Assembly: GCA_035311445.1 (NCBI GenBank)
Contig: DATGCX010000031.1
Coordinates: 14,538 to 78,537 of the forward strand
Direction of reading: 5' to 3'
Length of the DNA stretch: 64,000 bases
Source of the DNA: JAJPKK01 sp035311445
GTDB lineage: Bacteria; Pseudomonadota; Alphaproteobacteria; Rhizobiales; Xanthobacteraceae
Below the pieces are notes generated by a model, which was given only the letters and a program-made list of their open reading frames with translations, was not told where the DNA came from and ran no database searches. The first letter of the stretch is position 1; the number at the start of each line of letters is the position of its first letter. The translations under genes were made by a program, and so were the position numbers. This document shows positions 57,827-64,000 of this stretch, piece by piece.

Positions 57827-60800
57827 TTAGTCGAATCGACCGGCCGCGTGGGCCAGCATGGTGTAGACCTTCCCGGTCTCCGATGTCAGGTAGGTGCGCG
57901 CCACCATTTGGCCGCGGTCGTCACGAGCAACCTCGCTGAGAAGCCGCTCGCACTCGGCGATATATCGGTCGACCGTTTGGCGGAATTCGCGGTCAGACTT
58001 GTAGCGCTTGCGCACCTCATCGAAAGCCTTCCGGCCCTGCATGGTATAAAGCCGCCGCGTAAACACGTTGCGCTCGCCGCGGTTGTAGCGCTCCCAAAGG
58101 TCTGCTGCCGCCTCGTGATCGATCATACGGGCGATATCGACCGAGAGGGAGTCGAGCGATTCGATTGTGTGCCGGACATTGTGGTCATCCGAGCGCGGCG
58201 CGCGCTGTTCTTTCGCGGCGGTTGGGCGCGACGGCGCGAAGCCACCGTGATCTTCGTTGCGCGACCGGTCCTCGCCGTCACGGGATGCGCGGGTCAGCAG
58301 AGCCGATAGCCAGCCGCCGCGGCCAGCCTGATCGTCGGGCCCACCGGGGTTCTGGCCTGCGGGCGCGACCGGCGGCGCGTCGACTCGGCCGCGTTCTGCG
58401 ACGCTCTGGTCAACCTCCGGGGCCGCCTGCCGAGCAGCTTCGGACCGCGCGACGGCGACGCCCATAGCGGGTTTTTCGTCGCGGTAGCTGCGTCTGGCAG
58501 AAGGCTGTTCGATGGCCGTTCCGACAGTGTCCATGGCGCGTCCGTGGCGGGCGACGATACGGTTGAGTTCTGCCAGCGCTTCCATCTGGTCGACTATGAC
58601 GCGGCGCATCTGTGCCGTGCTCTCAGCGGTCTCTTCCGGCAGTTCAAGCACGCCACGGCGCAGCTCCTCGCGCGTATTGTCGAGTTCTCGTTGCATGTCG
58701 AGGGACATCTGCTTCATGCTGTGCATGATGTCGGCGAAGCGATCGGTCGCCCGCCGCAGCATCTGGTGTGCTTCGTCGGCGCTGTGCTGAAACAGATCTT
58801 TGCTCTCAGACGACACCTGTTGATAAAGCTCATGCAGTGCCTGAAGCGTGTGTTTGCTCTGCTGCTCGGTGGTCGAGCGAACCGCCGCGTGCTGCTCGGC
58901 GATGGTACGAGCGCCTTGGGAGCTCGTCTCCGCCATTATCCGGGCGACATCGCGGGCACGATCCTCGGCGGAGCGTAGCGATGCGTCGAGCAGGTTTGAG
59001 AACCGCTTGAGACGTTCGTCAAGCTGCTCTGTACGGGCATTGACGGCTGCCGCCATCGCTTCGACGGCGGTCTTGCGTTCGGTGACGGAGGCCACGGTGT
59101 CGTTATTTGTTCTTTCGAGCAGATTGACTGCGTCGGCGAGCCCCTTGCCGTGGCCATCGAACTGCACCGCAAGCTCGCCGAGGTCACCCAGCACCCGCGA
59201 AGTGAGCCCGTAGAACGAGCTCATCTGTCGGTCCAGCTTGCCGGTGGTGGCGTCGGTGCTATCGAGCAGATTTCGGACGGTCGACACGAATTCGGCGACA
59301 CGCGTCGAAAGAATTTTTTCGATTGCGCCGAGGTTTGTCTGAGCACCACCCAGCACCTGCTGGAGCAGGCCGTTGGCGTCGCGCAGGCGCTCGAACAAGG
59401 CAGTGGTGTCAGAACGCAACATGCCGTGAGTTTCGAGAATTTCCGACACCGTCGACACCGCGACCTGCTTGGATTGCTCGACGGCCCCCTTGGTGGCCTG
59501 GTGGAGATCCTTGAGCGTCTGCGCCACCGTGATGGTCGCCTGAGATACGGAGTTGTTGGCCGAATCCTGCAGCTCCTTGAGCGTGCGATTCACAATTGAA
59601 GTCGCGCTCGTACTGGCATCAGTAATGATGCGGGCAAGTTCGTTCGAGTTGTCCATCATCGAGTCAGCAAACGCGAGCGCCTTGCCATCGATCGCCTTTG
59701 CGGCGCTTTCGGCCGCCCGTGCGATCTCTGCGGCGAATTGCCCGCCCGTGGAAGAAATCACCGTGATGAGCCCTGTGCTCTTCTCGTCCAGAAGGTGCGA
59801 CAGTTCGGCGGAACGCTGGTGGATCGATGTCGTGATCTCCTCGGCTTTGCCGACGAAGGTGCGGGCGACTTCGGACGAGACGCCCAGCAAGGTCCTTTCC
59901 ACCTCGGTAGCGTTCTGTTTAAGCGCGGCAGTAGTCGCATTGGTCAGTTCGCTAAGCCGTCGATTGGCGTCGGAGCTGGTCGTCTTGATGGCATCGGCAA
60001 GCTGTTCAGCGCGCTCCTGCATGAGATCGGCGGCAGCCTGGGCGCGCGTTTCGATCTCATGAGACACGTTGTCGGTCCGCTCAAGCAATTGGCTGGCGGC
60101 CTCGCTGGTATGCTTGTTGATATCCAGGGTGACATTGCGAACCTTGAGGGCTATTTCGTCAGCGGCCGAGACGGTCCGCATCTCCATGTCCTCGGTGGCA
60201 CTGGCGAGCCGCGTAGCTGCAAACTCGGCCGCTGCGTGGGTACGCGATTCGATTGCCTCGGTCGCTTTGCCAACCAGTATGGCGGCTCGCTCGACTGCCG
60301 TGCCCGTGCGCGACCCGATATCGTGAGTGATGCGGTCGATGGTGGTCGCAGCGAACTCGGCGGCGGCCTTCGTGGAGGCTTCGACGTCTCGCGCTGCTGC
60401 CTCGGCACGGCCGATCAGCAATTCCTCGAACCGCCCGATCTGGCTTTCCAAGTTGTCGGAAACCTCGGCGGCGCGCGTCGCGAGCGCCGTATTGGCGTCA
60501 TCGATTTTACGGGCAAGGGCGGTAGTCAGCACATCTCCGCGTGTCGTGACGGCGGTGGCAATATCGTCGATCCGGTTTTCAATCGCCCGCGCCACCTCCT
60601 TGCCGCCATCGGCCACCATGCGGGCGATCGCGGTCACGTGCCCCTGAAAGTTGTCATTAAGGTTTTGCGTGCGGTTTTCCATCACCTCCTGGAAGCGTGC
60701 CACTCGCACATCGAGCGAGTTCGTGATCTCCATTGCCCTGGTCGACACCTTCGCATCGAAGCCATCGAGGTAATTTTTCATCAGTTCCTGGAGGTCGGCG

Positions 60801-62509
60801 GTCCGCCGGCTCAGATTTTCGACGAGTTCCCCGCCATGGGTCATCACGGTACGGTCGAATTCCGCGAGATGACGGGTGATGAGCTCGCCAAGCTGTGCGG
60901 AATCACGCGCGATGCGTTCGGCAAGCTCGGTGCCGTTGTGGGAGAACATCTCCTCGAAGGTCTGCAGCCGTTGCGCCAGCATGTCGCGCATCATGTCGCT
61001 ACGCGACGTGATCGAGGCGGCGAGCGATTCGGCATTGCTGCCGAAGTGCTGGGTGACGTAGTCGCTGCGCGAAACGATCGTCTCGGTGATCTTATGGCCG
61101 GTCTCTTCCAGCTTTGATACCATGTCGCTGCCACGCAGGCTGAGATCAAGAACGATCGATTCTCCCGTGGTCTTGAGTGAATTGTTCACCTCGTCGGCGC
61201 GCAGCGCGATCGTCTCGGCAAGATGGCCGGTGGTGTCGATCAGCGCCCGCGACACCGTCTCGGAGCGGTCTGAAATCGTCTCCGTAAGCTCGCGCGTGCG
61301 GGTTTCGACCGTCTCCAGCACCGCAGAGCTCTTTTGCGAAAAGCCGTCCATGACATGGTCGAGGCGGGAGGCCAGAGACTGCTGCAGGTTGGTGGCGATC
61401 ACCAGAAACTGCTCGTTGAGGTGGTCGGATTTGAAGTTGAGGCTCGACGTCAGCCGCTCACTGGCGGCATCGATCGCGTGGGTCGTATCTTCGCTGGTCC
61501 GTTCGAGCCGTTCCAGGAGGTCGGTGCCCCGCTCGCCGAGTTGCTCGATCATGGTATCGCCAGCCGTGCCGAGCGCAACTGTGATCTGTTCGCCCTTGTC
61601 AGCGAGCGAGCTGGTGACGCGCTGCGCCGCCTCGTTGACGCGCTCGGCGATCAGTTCGCTGACTGTGGTGATGTCGTGCGACAGATCGAGATGTACGTTG
61701 GTTATGGCATTGCGGACCTGCTCCGCCTGGCCGACCAGGGTCTCGCGTTGCTGCGCCAGGCCGTCGAGCAGATTGCGGATCCGCACTTCGTTATCATTGT
61801 AGGCGCGTTCGAGTGCCGCGACCTCGTTGTTGACGAGGGTTTCAAGCTCGGCTGCGCGCGCCAGCGCGCGTTCGACGCCGTCGCCCATGGCGGCGACTTC
61901 GCGGCGGATCGCCTGGCCGACCGTGACGATGGAGTCACGGGCGAGGGTTTCAGGTTCGGCAAAGCGCAGGGTCGTTTCCGCCATGGAACTGGAGACAAGG
62001 CGCAATTCGCTCAGGCGCGCCATCATGTTGGCCAGCGCATAGAAGAACACGATCGGAGCACTGAACGCGCCGCTCAGTCCGATCCCGATCGGCGCCCAGC
62101 CGGCTTCTGTGGAGATTTCGCGCAGCTGCCCGCCGAAACCATAGAGCAGCGCTACGGCACCGATGCTCCACAGAGCGGTGAACAGGCTCGCAATGATGTA
62201 CGGCGTGTGCGGGGGGCGGCGCTGCAACGACTGGAGGATCTGGCCGATCGATTCACGGTCGTCGTTGGCGGCTTGGACAACGTCGCGCTGATCACGGCGA
62301 GAGCCCGCCACGGACGTCTCGATCGAAATCTCTCGTGCCGCGCCGTGCACACCGCGCCGGCGGCCGTCGTCTGGAATCTCCATGGCGGGCGCCGACGCGC
62401 CGACGCCGCGTATCGGCGCGACATCGGACTCGCGAATATTGAGCGCGTCCTCGATGGCCGAAAGCGCAACCTCGGTCGGGTCTTTGCCCTTCTTCGAATA
62501 GATCGCCAT
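57827..62509 (-). CDS. giant coiled-coil/apolipoprotein-like membrane protein, growth pole ring (GPR)-like
   Basis: A 1560-residue protein. The N-terminal cytoplasmic part of about 100 residues is followed by two membrane helices (104-126 and 139-163) with YIIASLFTALWSIGAVALLYG-like content. Then come over 1100 residues of helical apolipoprotein A-like repeats with many heptads, and a distinct C-terminal region near DLWERYNRGERNVFTRRLY. The layout matches the GPR/RgsE proteins of Agrobacterium and Sinorhizobium, which form a ring at the growing pole and are required for polar growth. Identity is by architecture and taxonomy, not alignment. It is shorter than Agrobacterium GPR (about 2100 residues). 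Confidence 0.8.
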   Translation of the reverse strand: MAIYSKKGKDPTEVALSAIEDALNIRESDVAPIRGVGASAPAMEIPDDGRRRGVHGAAREISIETSVAGSRRDQRDVVQAANDDRESIGQILQSLQRRPPHTPYIIASLFTALWSIGAVALLYGFGGQLREISTEAGWAPIGIGLSGAFSAPIVFFYALANMMARLSELRLVSSSMAETTLRFAEPETLARDSIVTVGQAIRREVAAMGDGVERALARAAELETLVNNEVAALERAYNDNEVRIRNLLDGLAQQRETLVGQAEQVRNAITNVHLDLSHDITTVSELIAERVNEAAQRVTSSLADKGEQITVALGTAGDTMIEQLGERGTDLLERLERTSEDTTHAIDAASERLTSSLNFKSDHLNEQFLVIATNLQQSLASRLDHVMDGFSQKSSAVLETVETRTRELTETISDRSETVSRALIDTTGHLAETIALRADEVNNSLKTTGESIVLDLSLRGSDMVSKLEETGHKITETIVSRSDYVTQHFGSNAESLAASITSRSDMMRDMLAQRLQTFEEMFSHNGTELAERIARDSAQLGELITRHLAEFDRTVMTHGGELVENLSRRTADLQELMKNYLDGFDAKVSTRAMEITNSLDVRVARFQEVMENRTQNLNDNFQGHVTAIARMVADGGKEVARAIENRIDDIATAVTTRGDVLTTALARKIDDANTALATRAAEVSDNLESQIGRFEELLIGRAEAAARDVEASTKAAAEFAATTIDRITHDIGSRTGTAVERAAILVGKATEAIESRTHAAAEFAATRLASATEDMEMRTVSAADEIALKVRNVTLDINKHTSEAASQLLERTDNVSHEIETRAQAAADLMQERAEQLADAIKTTSSDANRRLSELTNATTAALKQNATEVERTLLGVSSEVARTFVGKAEEITTSIHQRSAELSHLLDEKSTGLITVISSTGGQFAAEIARAAESAAKAIDGKALAFADSMMDNSNELARIITDASTSATSIVNRTLKELQDSANNSVSQATITVAQTLKDLHQATKGAVEQSKQVAVSTVSEILETHGMLRSDTTALFERLRDANGLLQQVLGGAQTNLGAIEKILSTRVAEFVSTVRNLLDSTDATTGKLDRQMSSFYGLTSRVLGDLGELAVQFDGHGKGLADAVNLLERTNNDTVASVTERKTAVEAMAAAVNARTEQLDERLKRFSNLLDASLRSAEDRARDVARIMAETSSQGARTIAEQHAAVRSTTEQQSKHTLQALHELYQQVSSESKDLFQHSADEAHQMLRRATDRFADIMHSMKQMSLDMQRELDNTREELRRGVLELPEETAESTAQMRRVIVDQMEALAELNRIVARHGRAMDTVGTAIEQPSARRSYRDEKPAMGVAVARSEAARQAAPEVDQSVAERGRVDAPPVAPAGQNPGGPDDQAGRGGWLSALLTRASRDGEDRSRNEDHGGFAPSRPTAAKEQRAPRSDDHNVRHTIESLDSLSVDIARMIDHEAAADLWERYNRGERNVFTRRLYTMQGRKAFDEVRKRYKSDREFRQTVDRYIAECERLLSEVARDDRGQMVARTYLTSETGKVYTMLAHAAGRFD

Positions 62510-62781
62510 GGTTAGACAGCCTCACAAACTACGCTGACCAAGCGCGACAGCCTGCAGCCGAGCTGTCGCCTGTGCCCTGATGCATGATGATTGTCAGTAT
62601 CGTGCCGTTGGATGGAGATCGACGCAGTCCCCACCACCCACCTCTTGCCCGAGGATTTTACTCGCGATGTCGCGAATCACGAAGCCAATTCTTAACCTCT
62701 TTTTAATCATCGTTAATACGTTTTGCGGTCAAAATCCCTAATTTGAACGCAAAATAGTCGTAATTATGATGTCGCCAGGCT
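62510..62781. promoter_or_regulatory. divergent intergenic region of the GPR-like gene
   Basis: This 272-bp gap separates the GPR-like gene (-) from the small gene at 62782 (+). An AT-rich stretch at about 62690-62770 (TTCTTAACCTCTTTTTAATC, then ATCGTTAATACG) is the likely promoter area for both. GTTAA/TTAAC-type sequences occur here, which could fit CtrA-type half sites (TTAA-N7-TTAA) but this is not certain. Confidence 0.4.
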
Positions 62782-63225
62782 GTGAGCGCTTTTACTGAAG
62801 TCTTGCAACAGGGGGCAGGAGCCCCATTACGCGCAGACCTTGGTCGGACTCCTGACAGTTTGGTTCGTCAAGCGTATACAGTCTTTCGTGTGAAAGAATC
62901 GTCGGGCGATCGAGACCAGGAATCAACAGCGCTACGGCCGACCGAGCCGCAGCGTCGATATTTGGAGCGTGGGCTGTCGCAGCCCGGCGGCAAACTGCCG
63001 TTATTCGACAACGACGGACGCGAGGTGGCGCCGCGCACTGTTCAGGCCTGTGTGGCTCATGGATGGGCCGAGCCTTGGTTCAACAATCCGATCAAGCCGG
63101 ATTGGCAGGTATGCCGATTGACCGCAAAGGGCTATGCGGCTCTCGGCCAAGCGCCGCCTGACTCCATCGCCAAGGATGGCACGCGGGAGCGCTCGCGGAA
63201 AAAACACAGCAAAAATTTACCATGA
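62782..63225 (+). CDS. small protein of unknown function, possibly winged-helix-like
   Basis: A protein of up to 147 residues from GTG 62782; GTG 62890 is an alternative start. The part from RPTEPQRRYLERGLSQPGG onward looks like a helix-strand domain ending in VQACVAHGWAEPWFNNPIKP, then DWQVCRLTAKGYAAL, similar to winged-helix DNA-binding folds in order of elements. The tail is basic. Its last 4 bp overlap the start of a frame that leads into the Hpt gene. Confidence 0.6.
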   Translation: MSAFTEVLQQGAGAPLRADLGRTPDSLVRQAYTVFRVKESSGDRDQESTALRPTEPQRRYLERGLSQPGGKLPLFDNDGREVAPRTVQACVAHGWAEPWFNNPIKPDWQVCRLTAKGYAALGQAPPDSIAKDGTRERSRKKHSKNLP

Positions 63226-63341
63226 CGGCTGTACTTCAGCGCCGTGCGGTCCTCGGGAGGCGTCATTTTACCTTTTGTTTTGATGTGTACCTCAAGTTCA
63301 TGCTCGGAAACCTCGCACAAATACCTCAGTGGACAGCCGAC

Positions 63342-63776
63342 ATGACCGAACTCGTGCACCAACCGTTTTTCCTGAAAGACCTGCATCAACCCTTTTTCCT
63401 TAAAGAATCACCTTCGACCGTAAGGGATGAACCGCCTATCGATGTTGGACATCTGGCACGCATGACCATTGGCGAGCGGAAAGTCGAATTCCAGGTGCTG
63501 GAATTGTTCGACCGGCAAGCGGAAGCTCTGCTCGGTCGCATGCGGGAAGTTGGCCCGGCGGGGGTCGCCAGCCTCGCGCATACGCTCACCGGGTCCGCGC
63601 GGGCTATCGGGGCATGGCGGGTGGCACAAGCAGCCGAGGCCCTGGAACGCGCGGTCGCCGAAAACCGCGAGCCCAGCACCGCCTTGGAGACGCTCGATTG
63701 CGCGGTTATCGAGGCCAGGCTTGCAATCTGCGCCATGCTGCGTATTTCAGCTTTGGCTGCGGCGCCAGAAAATTAA
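63342..63776 (+). CDS. Hpt (histidine phosphotransfer) domain protein
   Basis: A 144-residue protein from ATG 63342. The longer in-frame start at 63222 is less likely because the Hpt domain begins after residue 24. The phosphotransfer motif is AHTLTGSARAIGA, in which the usual HxLKGSA Lys is Thr. Such proteins relay phosphoryl groups between sensor kinases and response regulators; the partners are not in the window. The first 24 residues hold a 9-residue tandem duplication. Confidence 0.78.
   Translation: MTELVHQPFFLKDLHQPFFLKESPSTVRDEPPIDVGHLARMTIGERKVEFQVLELFDRQAEALLGRMREVGPAGVASLAHTLTGSARAIGAWRVAQAAEALERAVAENREPSTALETLDCAVIEARLAICAMLRISALAAAPEN
63354..63407 (+). repeat. in-frame 27-bp tandem duplication in the Hpt gene
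   Basis: Two adjacent 27-bp units encode VHQPFFLKD and LHQPFFLKE. They differ at several synonymous positions (CCG/CCC, CTG/CTT, CAC/CAT), so the duplication is not recent, or the peptide has been kept by selection. Confidence 0.75.
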
Positions 63777-63953
63777 GCTTTGCGGACAGCGGCGCCCGTT
63801 AAGACCGGCCGCATGTCGATCCATGCGATTCGAATTTTGCTCCATACCAGCGCGCCCTGGCGTGTTGCCCGGTGAGCGGATATAGGAATGCGCCAGCCGG
63901 ACCGGCTGCGGCAATTTTTAGGGTTGGGACCCAAGTCGGGCTGATCGGCACGC

Positions 63954-64000
63954 ATGGTCAAAATCACTTTCATCGACAGTATCGGTAAGTCACTCACGAT
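63954..64000 (+). CDS. 2Fe-2S ferredoxin, N-terminus only (runs off the window)
   Basis: The last 47 bp encode MVKITFIDSIGKSLT, closely resembling the start of alphaproteobacterial 2Fe-2S ferredoxins (FdxB type, M-x-KITFID-x-x-G). No cysteine ligands are in view, so this is a tentative call from the first 15 residues. Confidence 0.5.
   Translation, partial: MVKITFIDSIGKSLT

Noticed and set aside
59738..61117. 459-codon and neighbouring plus-strand frames within the GPR-like gene
   Set aside because: Shadow frames of a long repetitive helical gene; no start or motif support.
1..64000. CRISPR array, tRNA, rRNA or complete insertion sequence
   Set aside because: Read on both strands by eye; no spaced direct repeats, tRNA cloverleaf with CCA context, rRNA sequence or transposase gene was recognised. 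A covariance-model scan would be needed to exclude small RNAs.

Overview
The window looks like a chromosomal segment of a high-GC alphaproteobacterium of the Bradyrhizobium/Rhodopseudomonas (Hyphomicrobiales) type. Support comes from a Rieske protein followed by a fused cytochrome b/c1 gene (fbcH type) and then mtnP and apt, a membrane-bound ferritin (mbfA type), a moxR/DUF58/DUF4159 operon leading to a DUF1285-Nudix-DUF6111-cca block, and a 1560-residue apolipoprotein-like coiled-coil protein resembling the growth pole ring protein of polar-growing Rhizobiales. Assignments rest on motifs, gene order and recalled family knowledge; no database search was possible. No tRNA, rRNA or CRISPR array was recognised.

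Layout. 0-0.7 kb: the end of a thermonuclease-like gene and a small membrane protein. 0.8-14.7 kb: a catabolic/aromatic-type region with a divergent SDR, an acetolactate-synthase-like TPP enzyme, a branched-chain-amino-acid-type ABC transporter (livG-F-H-M, no binding protein) coupled to an ACMSD-family amidohydrolase, a fumarylacetoacetate-hydrolase-family enzyme, a SnoaL-like protein, a gentisate 1,2-dioxygenase-like bicupin and a YciI-like protein. Two visibly more AT-rich gene groups interrupt this region: a small membrane protein + DEDDh exonuclease + nucleotidyltransferase operon with overlapping genes (3.5-5.3 kb), and a membrane protein + small protein + HEPN-like pair (11.1-12.3 kb). 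They are the best candidates for undescribed stress or defence modules.

14.9-24.5 kb: a secreted LVIVD-repeat protein, an AAA ATPase, an ECF42-type sigma factor with its DGPF partner, a VapBC module with a clear palindromic operator, GNAT and Nudix enzymes, mbfA, a metallophosphoesterase whose reading frame carries a dispersed palindromic repeat, and a hydroxypyruvate isomerase-like gene. 24.7-28.9 kb: a structured leader before a methyltransferase-like gene and a MetF-like gene, then a ParA ATPase overlapping a small partner of unknown function. 29-39.9 kb: the moxR membrane-complex operon, divergent from DUF1285-Nudix-DUF6111-cca and a TauE/SafE permease. 40-45.6 kb: a secreted metallo-beta-lactamase-fold protein, an orphan VapB-like antitoxin with a toxin remnant, hemF, a Tat-exported PhoD phosphatase and trmL. 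45.8-50.2 kb: the bc1 complex genes, mtnP and apt. 50.4-56.4 kb: cupin, a second FAH-family enzyme, a second divergent SDR, a methyltransferase, threonine dehydratase, a decayed MFS transporter and a periplasmic protein. 56.8-64 kb: a DgcA-like epimerase, the giant coiled-coil protein and, divergently, a small unknown gene, an Hpt protein and the start of a 2Fe-2S ferredoxin.

Two families of dispersed palindromic repeats occur mostly between genes: elements ending in GTAG(C)CCG...CGGGCTAC, and C-run/G-run elements.
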